Shown: positions 34,379 through 44,053 of the stretch, piece by piece
Position numbering within the stretch: the stretch's first letter is position 1
Layout: every line of letters starts with the position of its first letter
Assembly: GCA_910579805.1 (NCBI GenBank)
Contig: CAJTWM010000017.1
Coordinates: 9,350-73,349, forward strand
Source of the DNA: an uncultured Lachnospiraceae bacterium
GTDB taxonomy: Bacteria > Bacillota > Clostridia > Lachnospirales > Lachnospiraceae
Length of the DNA stretch: 64,000 nucleotides
Direction of reading: 5' to 3'
The notes under the pieces: generated by a model
Databases searched by the model: none
What the model was told of the DNA's origin: nothing
Seen by the model: the letters and a program-made list of their open reading frames with translations, nothing else
Translations under genes and position numbers: made by a program

Positions 34379-36135
34379 AAACGAAACAAAATACTGTGAA
34401 AAAAGCAACGATAAAGCAAGTACTCCATTTGATCAGGCCCCATATGTTTTTTGTCGTACTCTCTTTTTTACTGGCGATCCTGACGGTAGTACTTACTTTA
34501 TATATTCCGGTACTTACCGGAGAAGCGATCGATCTCATTATCGATGCCGGAAACGTAGATTTTACAAATCTCTTTCCCTTATTACGGAAGATGGGGATCA
34601 TTATCCTTATTACCGCCGCCGCGCAGTGGTTTATGAATCTTTGCAATAACCGGATTACTTATCAGGCCGTAAAAGAGATCCGGATACGGGCGTTCAATCA
34701 TTTGGAAGAACTGCCGCTGAAATATATCGATTCTAAACAGCACGGCGATATTTTAAGCCGGATCGTATCCGATGTGGATCAGTTTTCCGACGGCCTGCTC
34801 ATGGGCTTTACACAGCTCTTTTCCGGCGTTGTGACCATCGTCGGCACTTTGTTTTTCATGCTGTCGGTAAACGTGAGCATTACTCTTGTCGTTGTCCTCT
34901 TAACTCCGGTTTCTTTATTCGTAGCAAGCTTTATCGCAAAACGGACTTTTTCCATGTTTCACAAACAGTCGGAAACAAGAGGCCGTCTTACATCCCTGAC
35001 GGACGAAATGGTCGGAAATGAAAAAATCCTGCAGGCTTTCGGATATGAAAAAAGGGCGCAGGAACGATTTGATACGATCAACAAAGAACTGCAGGACTGC
35101 AGCGTAAAGGCAATCTTCTTTTCCTCCATCACCAACCCCGCCACCCGGTTCGTAAACGGGCTTGTTTATGCGGGCGTCGCCATTGTAGGAGCATTGCTGG
35201 CGGTCAACCACAGGCTGAGCGTGGGACAGCTCTCCTGCTTTTTAAGTTATGCCAACCAATATACAAAACCCTTTAACGAAATTTCCGGTGTAGTCACCGA
35301 ATTGCAGAATGCCTTTGCCTGTGCGGAACGCGTATTCGAACTGATGGCGGAGCCTGCCCAGCTGCCGGACGCTGCCGATGCCAAAACGCTCGCTCATGCG
35401 CAGGGCAGCGTAGATCTGGAGCATGTGGCCTTTTCCTACACCCACGAACAAAAACTGATCACCGATCTGAATCTCCATGTAAAACCCGGACAGCGCATTG
35501 CCATCGTAGGACCCACCGGCTGCGGGAAAAGTACCCTTATCAATCTTCTCATGCGTTTTTACGATGTTAAAAACGGAAACATCCGTGTGGACCGCATACC
35601 CGTTACGGAAATGACCCGCGACAGCCTGCGAAAAAATTACGGCATGGTTTTGCAGGAAACATGGTTAAAATCCGGCACCATAAGGGAAAATATCTGCTAC
35701 GGAAAACCGGAGGCCACGGAAGAAGAAATCATTGCCGCTGCAAAAGCGGCGCACGCCCATAGCTTTATCAAACGGATGCCCGACGGATATGATACTGTCA
35801 TCTCCGAGGACGGCGGCAATCTTTCCCAAGGGCAGAAACAGCTTTTATGTATCTCCCGGGTTATGCTGACACTGCCGCCCATGCTGATCTTGGACGAGGC
35901 AACCTCTTCTATCGATACCAGAACGGAGATCCGGATCCAAAAGGCCTTTGAGGAAATGATGAAAGGCCGTACCAGCTTCATCGTAGCACACAGGCTTTCC
36001 ACCATCAAGGAGGCTGACGTGATCCTTGTCATGAAGGACGGAGATATCATTGAACAGGGAAACCACGAAGAACTGCTTAAGAAAAACGGTTTTTATGCTT
36101 CTTTATATAACAGCCAGTTTAGTCCGGCCTGCTAA
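34375..36135 (+). CDS. ABC exporter half-transporter, catalytic subunit
   Basis: 586-residue partner of the preceding gene. Membrane domain about 20-320, then Walker A GPTGCGKST, the altered signature LSQGQKQLL and an intact Walker B with catalytic Glu (MLILDEATSSID). The two subunits complement each other: the consensus ATP site is formed by this Walker A/B and the partner's LSGGQ. This is the standard layout of BmrCD/TM287-288 type heterodimers. Four-base overlap with the first gene implies translational coupling. Confidence 0.93.
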   Translation: MKTKQNTVKKATIKQVLHLIRPHMFFVVLSFLLAILTVVLTLYIPVLTGEAIDLIIDAGNVDFTNLFPLLRKMGIIILITAAAQWFMNLCNNRITYQAVKEIRIRAFNHLEELPLKYIDSKQHGDILSRIVSDVDQFSDGLLMGFTQLFSGVVTIVGTLFFMLSVNVSITLVVVLLTPVSLFVASFIAKRTFSMFHKQSETRGRLTSLTDEMVGNEKILQAFGYEKRAQERFDTINKELQDCSVKAIFFSSITNPATRFVNGLVYAGVAIVGALLAVNHRLSVGQLSCFLSYANQYTKPFNEISGVVTELQNAFACAERVFELMAEPAQLPDAADAKTLAHAQGSVDLEHVAFSYTHEQKLITDLNLHVKPGQRIAIVGPTGCGKSTLINLLMRFYDVKNGNIRVDRIPVTEMTRDSLRKNYGMVLQETWLKSGTIRENICYGKPEATEEEIIAAAKAAHAHSFIKRMPDGYDTVISEDGGNLSQGQKQLLCISRVMLTLPPMLILDEATSSIDTRTEIRIQKAFEEMMKGRTSFIVAHRLSTIKEADVILVMKDGDIIEQGNHEELLKKNGFYASLYNSQFSPAC

Positions 36136-36165
36136 TGCACACAGATTTTGCAGCGGACCGGCAGC

Positions 36166-36215
36166 AAAAAGCGACGTTATGCGCTCCGGCAGGAGCGGCA
36201 CAACGTCGCTTTTTT
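36166..36215 (+). terminator. bidirectional terminator between ABC operon and NlpC/P60 gene
   Basis: AAAAAGCGACGTT-loop-AACGTCGCTTTTTT, with a second inner stem (GCTCC/GGAGC). It serves convergent transcripts on both strands. Confidence 0.9.
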
Positions 36216-36253
36216 ATTGTAATGCCATAGAAACCCGCAATTCCGTTTCCCCG

Positions 36254-37288
36254 TTACGGAAGAATCTTCACTACCTTTAACGGTGTACGGTATTGGCTGT
36301 TGGAAATACGGATTCCGGTCGTCGGACTGCTGGCATGGATAACTTGTCCGTTCCCGATGTAGATCGCCACATGATTGATCGTACCGTTTTTGCCGTAAAA
36401 GATCAGATCTCCGGGCTGGGCTTCCGATAAGGATATCTTCGTACCCATATTAGCCTGCGATCCTGAATAATGCGGCAATGTATATCCGAAATTCTTATAT
36501 ACGCTTAAAACAAAACCGGAACAGTCCGCACCGTTCGTTAAGCTTGTACCACCCCATACATAAGGATTTCCAAGGAACTGTTTTGCATACTGGCAAAGGT
36601 CTACGCGAAGATCGGAAACGCCCTGTCCATATAAAAGTTCCGTCATGGTGACCGCCGTTTCCAGCTTTTCCCCTACCTCCACATAATCCGCCGAAACATA
36701 ATAGTCTTCACCGTCCAGATTGATCTTTACCCAGCCGTCCAATACTTCTACGACTTCCAGCTCTTCTCCCATAGGAACAAGCGTCAGTACGCCGCATTCC
36801 GTATTCGGCTCTTCACGGATCTTTAATGCGTCCGTCGTAACGGTAGCAACCGTCTTTACAAGCTCTCTTGCTTTTAATTTGGCATCCACGCCTGTCAAAA
36901 GATAATCCATGCTGACATAACCGTCCACTTTTCCGGAATGGATGTATGCCCAATTTCCTTCCGTACTTAAAATCTCACAGGCTGCGTCTTTCGGAAGTTT
37001 TCCCACAAGTTTTCCTGACTCATCCGGCGTTTCGCGGATATTCAGATTATTATCCACCTGTGCGATCCCGATATTCGTATATCCCCAAAAGCTCTCCTGC
37101 GCATCGTTGGCGGTCTGTATATACTCGTCCTCCGTCATACCGGGCTGCATAAGCGACGCTACGCCTACCGGATCGGATAAGGTGTTTTTGACTAACGTAT
37201 CCGTCTGGGCTGCCTGCGTATGTAAAGGGCTTGCCAAAAACATAACTCCTAAAACAAATGTAGTGGTCTTTGCTAATTTTCTTTTCAT
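36254..37288 (-). CDS. secreted SH3b-NlpC/P60 peptidoglycan endopeptidase
   Basis: 344 residues. A signal peptide (about 1-26, ends TQAA) is followed by two bacterial SH3 domains (about 80-145 and 150-215; NIRETPDESGKLVGKLP and KIREEPNTECGVLTLVP) and a C-terminal NlpC/P60 peptidase (about 225-344). Catalytic Cys is in NGADCSGFVL, His in GTINHVAIYIG, and a downstream HASS. Cleaves peptide cross-bridges of the cell wall. ATG 37288 has AGGAG five bases upstream, so the frame extension to 37315 is not used. Single-gene unit with its own promoter. Confidence 0.94.
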   Translation of the reverse strand: MKRKLAKTTTFVLGVMFLASPLHTQAAQTDTLVKNTLSDPVGVASLMQPGMTEDEYIQTANDAQESFWGYTNIGIAQVDNNLNIRETPDESGKLVGKLPKDAACEILSTEGNWAYIHSGKVDGYVSMDYLLTGVDAKLKARELVKTVATVTTDALKIREEPNTECGVLTLVPMGEELEVVEVLDGWVKINLDGEDYYVSADYVEVGEKLETAVTMTELLYGQGVSDLRVDLCQYAKQFLGNPYVWGGTSLTNGADCSGFVLSVYKNFGYTLPHYSGSQANMGTKISLSEAQPGDLIFYGKNGTINHVAIYIGNGQVIHASSPTTGIRISNSQYRTPLKVVKILP

Positions 37289-37394
37289 GGCTGCTCCTAT
37301 CCGTATTCTTTCCATAACTTGTTACCGTTTATGTTTCTTATATGTTTCATTCTTTTGCTATTTATTACAAATTTATTACATATATTACATGGTT

Positions 37395-37423
37395 ATTATA
37401 GCAAGCTACTACCGCCGTGTCAA
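37395..37423 (-). promoter_or_regulatory. sigma-A promoter of the NlpC/P60 gene
   Basis: Minus strand TTGACA (37418-37423), 17 bases, TATAAT (37395-37400): both hexamers are consensus. The leader is about 100 bases. Confidence 0.88.
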
Positions 37424-37460
37424 CACTTACCTCTGCATTTTCTTATTTCCAAATAAAACA

Positions 37461-37505
37461 AAATATGCCAGTTAAGTACCTTCTTCGCACTAAACCGACA
37501 TATTT
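37461..37505 (-). terminator. terminator of the rimP-ribF operon
   Basis: A 17-base stem, 16 positions pairing when G-U pairs are allowed (arms 37461-37477 and 37489-37505), followed on the minus strand by TTTTGTTTTATTT. It lies 90 bases after ribF. A T-run on the plus side makes it bidirectional in form. The rest of 37506-37592 shows nothing recognisable. Confidence 0.65.
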
Positions 37506-37592
37506 TTTTACATTTATATTTATTTTACTCCTATAAAAAACCGCCCTGTGAAAGCCGTTCAAAACCTGAATCGCCAAAATGGATTTTATGGG

Positions 37593-38528
37593 TCAGCCCC
37601 GGCCTGTATTCCCGGAATAATATTCTCTTCCGGCTTTCTTATCTTCCATAAGCTGTTCTTTCAACTGTTCCACTCCTGCAAACTTTTTCTCCGGCCTCCT
37701 GAAATGCTCCAAAAAAACCGTAATCTTTTTATGATAGATCTCTTCTTCAAAATCATAAATATAAGTTTCCACACCGGGAACCGGCTTATCGCTTACCGTA
37801 GGCTTTAAACCGATATTCGTAACGCCGCAGTAATACCGATCCTCCAGAAGAACTTTGGAAAAATAAACGCCGTAAGGCGGTAAAAGTTTTGACTCTTCCG
37901 GAATCAGATTGACCGTCGGCATAGAAATCGTCCTGCCCAGCTGGTTCCCGTATTCCACGGTTCCCGATACGGAATATGGCTTTCCGATCATGACCGCCGC
38001 GTTTTCCATATTGCCCTTTTCAATCTCTTCTCTGATATAAGAAGAACTGATCTCTCTTTCGTTGTAACAGACCTTTTCCACGATCTCCGTTTCAAAACCA
38101 TATTGTCCGGAAAGTTCCTTTAAAAGCTTTGCGTTTCCCGCTCCCCGGTAGCCAAAGGACAAATCCGTTCCCGCCGCCAGATAGGCCACGTTCATCCTCT
38201 GCACAAGTACTTCTTTTACAAAATCTTCGGGACTCATAGAAGCCGTTTCTTCTCTTAAAGGGAACTCGATCAGGATATCGATTCCCATTGCCTCAAATAT
38301 CTCTTCTTTTTCCCGTCTGGTCGTCAGCTCCTTTGTTTTCTCCCGTCCGAAAAACCAGGCAGGGGGCGGATCGAAAGTAAACACTGCCGCTTTCATCCCC
38401 TTCTTTTTCTGCTCCAAAATCTTTTCCAGCAGTTTCTCATGACCTCTGTGTATCCCGTCAAATTTTCCGATTGCCGCCGCCGTCTTTTCTTTTATATAAA
38501 ATTCTGTCGTTTTTTGAATAATCTGCAT
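37593..38528 (-). CDS. ribF: bifunctional riboflavin kinase / FAD synthetase
   Basis: Makes FMN and FAD from riboflavin and ATP. 311 residues: N-terminal nucleotidyltransferase with GKFDGIHRGHEKLL and SSSYIREEI (about 15-170), C-terminal riboflavin kinase with GRTISMPTVNL, YGVYF and GVTNIGLKPT (about 185-305). AAGGA five bases before ATG. Last gene of the rimP operon, following truB as in many Firmicutes. Confidence 0.97.
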   Translation of the reverse strand: MQIIQKTTEFYIKEKTAAAIGKFDGIHRGHEKLLEKILEQKKKGMKAAVFTFDPPPAWFFGREKTKELTTRREKEEIFEAMGIDILIEFPLREETASMSPEDFVKEVLVQRMNVAYLAAGTDLSFGYRGAGNAKLLKELSGQYGFETEIVEKVCYNEREISSSYIREEIEKGNMENAAVMIGKPYSVSGTVEYGNQLGRTISMPTVNLIPEESKLLPPYGVYFSKVLLEDRYYCGVTNIGLKPTVSDKPVPGVETYIYDFEEEIYHKKITVFLEHFRRPEKKFAGVEQLKEQLMEDKKAGREYYSGNTGRG

Positions 38529-38547
38529 AGCTTTCCTTACTGCCGCA

Positions 38548-39462
38548 TCAATTACAGGGAAACATCTTTACCGGTTTTAACTGCCGTTCCTTTTCCCGAT
38601 ATTCATAGATCCCGCAGAATACCTCTTCGTCATTATAGATCCGGTACTGTTCTTTGTCCTTTTTGGAAAACGTTCCTTCTTTTATCTTGATCTGGTCCGG
38701 AAGAAGAAAATTACCGTTATCGATCCGTTTCCGGAACGGACTCTTAACTACCGCTTTCGGAAACTCCTGAAATACAAAATCCACAGGAACGATCTTTTGT
38801 GCCAACCCCTCTCCTCCATGAACCATCTGCTCTATTTCGGACAGGGTGAGCGCATCCTCTAAAACAAAACTCCCGACCCTTGTTCTGGTCAGCTCTTCCA
38901 TTGCGCCGCCACAGCCAAGTTTCGCTCCGATATCATGGCAAAGGGTACGGATATAGGTTCCCTTTGAACATTCCACTCTCATTTTAACAAAGGGCAGTTC
39001 CACAGAAAGGATCTCGATCTCCTTTATTGTGACGGTTCTTGGTTTTCTTTCTATTTCCTTTCCTTCCCTCGCCAGCTCGTAAAGCTTTTTTCCGTTTACC
39101 TTAAGGGCGGAATACATCGGCGGAATCTGCCCGTATTCTCCCAGAAAGGAAAACGCCGCCTGCCTAAGCTCTTCCTCGCTGCAGGAAACCGTCCCCTGTG
39201 CCAGCACCTTTCCCGACATATCCTGCGTATCCGTTATGACGCCAAGATGCAGGAGGGCCACATATTCTTTATTCTGATCCGCAAGCATATCGCAAAGTCT
39301 GGTGCCGTTTCCCAGACACACAGGAAGTACGCCCACCGCATCGGGATCCAAAGTCCCCGTATGCCCTATCTTTTTTTGCTTTAAAATTCCCCGCAGCTTG
39401 GCGACCACGTCGTGGGAAGTAAAGCCCGCTTCTTTATATACATTCAGCATTCCGTTTATCAA
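38548..39462 (-). CDS. truB: tRNA pseudouridine(55) synthase TruB
   Basis: Forms pseudouridine 55 in the T-loop of tRNAs. 304 residues; catalytic Asp in GHTGTLDPDAVGVLPVCLG, YSALKVNGKKLYELAREG and CSKGTYIRTLCHDIG are intact. The start appears to be TTG 39462 with AGGAG eight bases upstream, sharing TTGA with the nrnA stop; ATG four codons later is an alternative. Confidence 0.96.
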   Translation of the reverse strand: MINGMLNVYKEAGFTSHDVVAKLRGILKQKKIGHTGTLDPDAVGVLPVCLGNGTRLCDMLADQNKEYVALLHLGVITDTQDMSGKVLAQGTVSCSEEELRQAAFSFLGEYGQIPPMYSALKVNGKKLYELAREGKEIERKPRTVTIKEIEILSVELPFVKMRVECSKGTYIRTLCHDIGAKLGCGGAMEELTRTRVGSFVLEDALTLSEIEQMVHGGEGLAQKIVPVDFVFQEFPKAVVKSPFRKRIDNGNFLLPDQIKIKEGTFSKKDKEQYRIYNDEEVFCGIYEYREKERQLKPVKMFPCN

Positions 39463-40430
39463 GGCTCGTTCTCCTGCTTCAACTGTTCTTCAATATGTAA
39501 AGAAAGATTATTGATCACGTCGTGGAACGTACCCGAAAGAATGCAGCCCGCCGCGCGTACATGCCCGCCGCCGCCAAAATATTCCGCAACCTTCGCAACA
39601 TTTACTTTTTCGTTGGAACGGAGGCTGACTTTATACTGCAAGGACGCCGTTTCATACATGAAAATAGCGCAGTCCACGCCGGTCGTATTCCGCAATTGGT
39701 TTACGATCCCGTCTAAATCGGTAGGCTTTACATGATAAAAATCCATTGTTTTCTTATCTACGCTGCTGACGATACAATGCCCATCCATAAATAAGATACT
39801 TTCCAATAACGCCCTTCCCAAAATCTGATTCTGTACATAAGTCTTTTGGTAAAACGTTTCTTCTATCAATTTGGAAAAATCAAAACCATAAGAGATCAGT
39901 TCCGCCGCTATCTGAAGCGTTTTGGGCGAAGTATTGGAATACTGGAAGATTCCCGTATCATGAATCATACCGATATAGATCGCTTTAGCGATCGCCTCAT
40001 TCATTTTTTCCTTATCAAGTAAGTCATAAACAAGCTCGCAGGTGGAGCTTGCGGTAGGGACGATATAGTTCAGATCGGCGCTGCCCTTATTGCTCACATG
40101 ATGATCAATGTTAATCGTCTTTGCCGCCTTGTCAAAAAATCTCTCCGCCTCTCCCGTCCGCTCCTTTTCGCAATCCAGTACAAAGAATACGTCGTACTCT
40201 TTTTGGGATTGAAAATCAGTCCTGATCCGTTCCACGCCTTCGATACAGGAAAAGATCTCTGCAGGCTGTTCCATAAATACGTCGATCTCTGCCTCGGGCA
40301 GTTCTTTTTGCAAGTATAAATACAGTCCCATGCAGGCGCCCACACAATCTCCGTCCGGCCTTAAATGACTGCCGATACCGATCGCTTTTGCATTTTTACA
40401 TTCTTCTAAAATATTAATCATCTTCACCAT
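39459..40430 (-). CDS. nrnA: DHH/DHHA1 phosphoesterase (NrnA-type oligoribonuclease)
   Basis: 323 residues of the bifunctional oligoribonuclease/PAP phosphatase family: SHLRPDGDCVGA metal motif near the start, NIDHHVSNKG (DHH) around 115, and the DHHA1 motif GGGGHVRAAGC near 290. Degrades nanoRNAs and 3'-phosphoadenosine 5'-phosphate. Overlaps rbfA by 17 bases and truB by 4, so the three are tightly coupled. Confidence 0.94.
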   Translation of the reverse strand: MVKMINILEECKNAKAIGIGSHLRPDGDCVGACMGLYLYLQKELPEAEIDVFMEQPAEIFSCIEGVERIRTDFQSQKEYDVFFVLDCEKERTGEAERFFDKAAKTINIDHHVSNKGSADLNYIVPTASSTCELVYDLLDKEKMNEAIAKAIYIGMIHDTGIFQYSNTSPKTLQIAAELISYGFDFSKLIEETFYQKTYVQNQILGRALLESILFMDGHCIVSSVDKKTMDFYHVKPTDLDGIVNQLRNTTGVDCAIFMYETASLQYKVSLRSNEKVNVAKVAEYFGGGGHVRAAGCILSGTFHDVINNLSLHIEEQLKQENEP

Positions 40431-40800
40431 CTTCTTTTCTATCCGGAATATTCTTGTTCACATCATCAATTAATTTTGACATGGAAACGCCATAAGCAAT
40501 CGACTGATCCATAATAAAACGAATGTCCGGTGTATTTCTTAAATTGATCTTTTTGGCAAGCTGCCCTTTTATATAGCCTGTCGCACTGTTTAGCCCGGCA
40601 AGCGTATCTTCCACCGCTTTCTCGTCTCCCAGCACACTGATCCATGCTTTACAGGTCTTTAGATCCGGCGCTACTTCGGCGGCAACTACGCTGGTGAGCG
40701 GACTGATGCGGGGATCTTTGATACCGCCTCTTATAATATCCGCCAATGCCCTTTGCACCTCGCCGTTGATCCTTGTGTTTTTCACACTGTTCTTTCTCAT
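40414..40800 (-). CDS. rbfA: 30S ribosome-binding factor A
   Basis: Late 30S maturation factor, 128 residues, KH-type fold. Family pattern RINGEVQRALADIIRGGIKDPRI at the N-terminus and LRNTPDIRFIMDQSI toward the end. GAAAGGGG precedes ATG by nine bases. About 100 bases separate it from infB. Confidence 0.96.
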   Translation of the reverse strand: MRKNSVKNTRINGEVQRALADIIRGGIKDPRISPLTSVVAAEVAPDLKTCKAWISVLGDEKAVEDTLAGLNSATGYIKGQLAKKINLRNTPDIRFIMDQSIAYGVSMSKLIDDVNKNIPDRKEDGEDD

Positions 40801-40902
40801 ATAGCCATGCCCCTTTCTTAGCGCGCAGATCCGTCATGCAGGTTTATACCGCTGCGCACGGCTCCTGCGCTGACCGGATCGTGATCGGTCTTAGCCGTTT
40901 TC

Positions 40903-43900
40903 TTACTGTCTTGGCACTTCCACCATCTTGTAAGCCTCCACGATATCGAGTTCCTGCATCTGGTCAAAGCCTGCAAATACAAGCCCGCACTCAAATCCGG
41001 CTTTCACTTCTTTTACATCGTCTTTAAATCTCTTCAGAGAAGCCAGTTCCCCTTCATAGATCTGCTCGCCCTCTCTTGAGATACGCACTTTACAGCCTCT
41101 TTCAAATACGCCGTCCAGCACATAAGATCCGGCTATGTTGCCGACAGCGGAGGCTTTAAAGATCTGGCGCACTTCCGCGTGTCCGATCACTCTCTCCTCA
41201 AAGATAGGATCTAACATACCCTTCATTGCCGCTTCTACGTCTTCAATAGCCTGATAGATGACTTTATACAGTCTGACGTCCACCCCTTCTCTTTCTGCCA
41301 CCGTCTTAGCGGTTGCGTCGGGACGCACGTTAAATCCGATAATGATTGCCGAGGAAGCGGAGGCAAGGCTCACATCCGATTCGTTGATAGCGCCTACGCC
41401 GCCATGAATGCATTTTACCACGACCTCTTCGTTGGAAAGCTTCACAAGGCTTTGCTTTACCGCCTCCACGCTGCCCTGTACATCCGCTTTTACGATCAGG
41501 TTCAGTTCTTTTAAATTGCCTGCCTGAATCTGGGTAAACAGATCGTCCAGCGACATTTTGGTCTTCGTCTCCTCCAGCATCTTTTCTTTATTCTGTGAAA
41601 GATATGTCTCCGCATAGGATTTTGCCGTTTTATCATTTTCATGCGCAATGATGACCTCGCCTGCGCTCGGTACGTCGGAAAGACCTAAAATTTCCACCGG
41701 TGTAGACGGTCCTGCTTCTTTGACGCGCCTTCCTTTGTCGTCTACCATTGCCCTTACTTTACCATGGCTTGCGCCTGCGGATACAAAATCTCCCACATGC
41801 AGCACGCCTTTTTGCACCAGTACGGTTGCCACGGGACCGCGGCCTTTATCCAGCTCCGCCTCTATCACAAGACCTCTTGCCCTTCTGTTCGGATTTGCTT
41901 TCAGTTCCATGATCTCTGCCGTAAGAAGGATCGTTTCCAGTAACGTATCGATCCCTTCGCCTGATTTTGCGGATACCGGAACAAATTCCGTACTTCCGCC
42001 CCAATCCACCGGGATCAGCTCATGTTCCGTCATTTCCTGTTTTACCCTGTCAATATTGGCATTGGGTTTATCGACCTTATTTACCGCAACAATGATCTCG
42101 ATCCCTGCCGCTTTCGCATGGTTGATCGCCTCTATGGTCTGAGGCATAACGCCGTCGTCCGCCGCCACTACCAGAATCGCAATGTCGGTAGAATTTGCGC
42201 CTCTCATACGCATTGCCGTAAACGCTTCATGTCCCGGCGTATCAAGGAAAGTGATCTGCTTTCCTCCTGCGCTGACGGTATAAGCGCCGATATGCTGGGT
42301 AATCCCCCCTGCTTCCCTGTCGGTCACATTGGTCTTACGGATCGCATCGAGAAGAGAAGTCTTACCATGGTCGACATGCCCCATAACGCAGATGACGGGC
42401 GGCCTGCTCACCATATCTTCTTCCGCTTCTTCATCCTCTTTTAACAGTTCTTCAATCACATCGACTTTGACTTCTTTTTCACAAATAATCTCATAATCAA
42501 TGGCAATGTTTTCTGCATCTTCAAAAGAGATCTCTGAATTCACCGTTACGATCTGCCCCTGCAGGAACAGCTTCTTGATGATCGCGGAAGGCTGCAGCTT
42601 CATCTTGTCTGCAAGTTCTTTGATCGTCAGGGATTCCGGTATGGTAATGACCTTGATCTGTTCCTCCACTACCTCTACCTTTTTTTCGGGCTTGATAAAT
42701 CTGCCCGCCTTATTTTTATTCAGTTTTGCACTGTCGTCCTCTTCATAAATCAGATCTTTTTTAGAGCGTTTATCTTTTTCCTGACTGATTCTGCGCTTCT
42801 CTTCATCTCTGTGCTTTTCGGTATCTTTGATTGGAGCCTCTGACATAAATCCTTTACTTGCTCCCTGCTTTCTGAACTTATTGTCCTGCCCTCCAGCGCC
42901 TCTTCTGTCACGGTCATTATTTCCGAAAGTACGGTTATTGCCCTGACCAGAAAAAGAATTCGTCCGGCCGCCCGAAGAATTGCCAAAGCCCGGTCTGCCG
43001 TTCCCCTGTGCCCTGTCTGCATTTTGTGTCCTTCCGCCATTGTTGTTCCTATTCTGATATCCGTTCCGGTTATTATTCCCGTTTCTGTCTCCTCTGTCGT
43101 TCCGATCGTTTCTGTCATGGTAATTGCTGCGGTTTGCGCCGTTTCCTCTGTCCTGATAACCGTTTCTGTTGTTTCTGTCCTGAAAACCGCCTCTATTGTT
43201 TGCATTGCTGCCGGCGTTATTATTTCTGCCCTGATAGTCTGTGCGGTTTACCGGCTGTTTATCCGGAGCATTTACTCTTTCTTCCTTCTTTTCCGCACTT
43301 GCTGCCTGCACTGCGGATTCCTTCGCCGTTTCCGTTTTCGGTTCCATAACTTTTTCCGCTCTGTTTTCCGTTTTGGCCGTCTGTTCTGCCGCCTGTACAG
43401 GTTTTACAGCTTCGGCCTCTTTCTTGGGTTCTGTCATAACCTCTTTCGATACTCCTGATACTTCTTTCTTCTCCTCTGTTTTCGGCGCCGGCTTTGGTAC
43501 CGGCTTCGGCACAGGTTTTGCCGCCGGTTTCGCCGTCTGGCGCATTGCCGTAGATGCAGGCGGCCTTTGTCCCGAAGGCATCTTAGAATTTCCCGGATTA
43601 CTAACAAAAATGATTTTCTTCTTTTTCCGAGGCAGCGGAGCTGACTCTGGCTGCGGAGCTGACTCTGGCTGCGGAGCTGACTCTGGCTGCGAAGATGGCT
43701 CCGGCGTTCTGGATGCCTCTGCCATTTGGGCAGGCTGCTGCGTTTCGGATGATTGCTGCGCTGGTTTTTGCGTTTCCGGCGTCTTAGACGCTGCCTGCCG
43801 TACGCCGCCCTCCTCCGTTTTTCCTGTCATGTTTTCCTTTTTAATCTTTGCACTTTCCTTTCCGGCTTCGTCAGCAGTTCCCTTCCCAAAATGCCTGCGT

Positions 43901-44037
43901 ACGATCTCCGCCGCATCTTCCGCCAAACTGCTCTGCGCTGCCTTTGCTTCTATTCCTTTATCCTGTAAAAAAGCAATTATTTCTTTGCTTTGTTTCTCTA
44001 ACTCTTTCGCAAGTTCATGTACTTTTATTTTTGCCAT
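40903..44037 (-). CDS. infB: translation initiation factor IF-2
   Basis: GTPase that delivers fMet-tRNA to the 30S subunit; 1044 residues, long for the family. IF2-N domain (1-50), then about 330 residues of low complexity: a Glu/Lys/Pro/Ala part with three SAPQPE repeats, a Lys-rich part, and an unusual Asn/Arg/Gly-rich part (about 265-395). A second IF2-N region (about 465-520) precedes the G domain (about 545-720) with GHVDHGKTSLLDAI, DTPGHEAFTAMR and NKVDKP, then domains II, III and IV. ATG 44037 has GGAGG eight bases upstream; the extension to 44064 is rejected. Confidence 0.97.
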   Translation of the reverse strand: MAKIKVHELAKELEKQSKEIIAFLQDKGIEAKAAQSSLAEDAAEIVRRHFGKGTADEAGKESAKIKKENMTGKTEEGGVRQAASKTPETQKPAQQSSETQQPAQMAEASRTPEPSSQPESAPQPESAPQPESAPLPRKKKKIIFVSNPGNSKMPSGQRPPASTAMRQTAKPAAKPVPKPVPKPAPKTEEKKEVSGVSKEVMTEPKKEAEAVKPVQAAEQTAKTENRAEKVMEPKTETAKESAVQAASAEKKEERVNAPDKQPVNRTDYQGRNNNAGSNANNRGGFQDRNNRNGYQDRGNGANRSNYHDRNDRNDRGDRNGNNNRNGYQNRNNNGGRTQNADRAQGNGRPGFGNSSGGRTNSFSGQGNNRTFGNNDRDRRGAGGQDNKFRKQGASKGFMSEAPIKDTEKHRDEEKRRISQEKDKRSKKDLIYEEDDSAKLNKNKAGRFIKPEKKVEVVEEQIKVITIPESLTIKELADKMKLQPSAIIKKLFLQGQIVTVNSEISFEDAENIAIDYEIICEKEVKVDVIEELLKEDEEAEEDMVSRPPVICVMGHVDHGKTSLLDAIRKTNVTDREAGGITQHIGAYTVSAGGKQITFLDTPGHEAFTAMRMRGANSTDIAILVVAADDGVMPQTIEAINHAKAAGIEIIVAVNKVDKPNANIDRVKQEMTEHELIPVDWGGSTEFVPVSAKSGEGIDTLLETILLTAEIMELKANPNRRARGLVIEAELDKGRGPVATVLVQKGVLHVGDFVSAGASHGKVRAMVDDKGRRVKEAGPSTPVEILGLSDVPSAGEVIIAHENDKTAKSYAETYLSQNKEKMLEETKTKMSLDDLFTQIQAGNLKELNLIVKADVQGSVEAVKQSLVKLSNEEVVVKCIHGGVGAINESDVSLASASSAIIIGFNVRPDATAKTVAEREGVDVRLYKVIYQAIEDVEAAMKGMLDPIFEERVIGHAEVRQIFKASAVGNIAGSYVLDGVFERGCKVRISREGEQIYEGELASLKRFKDDVKEVKAGFECGLVFAGFDQMQELDIVEAYKMVEVPRQ
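43635..43688. repeat. three perfect 18-bp tandem repeats inside infB
   Basis: The unit GCGGAGCTGACTCTGGCT occurs three times without mismatch (43635, 43653, 43671). It encodes the SAPQPE hexapeptide repeat in the disordered N-terminal region of IF-2; in-frame copy-number change would alter only linker length. Confidence 0.95.
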
Positions 44038-44053
44038 ACTCACTACCTCCGTC

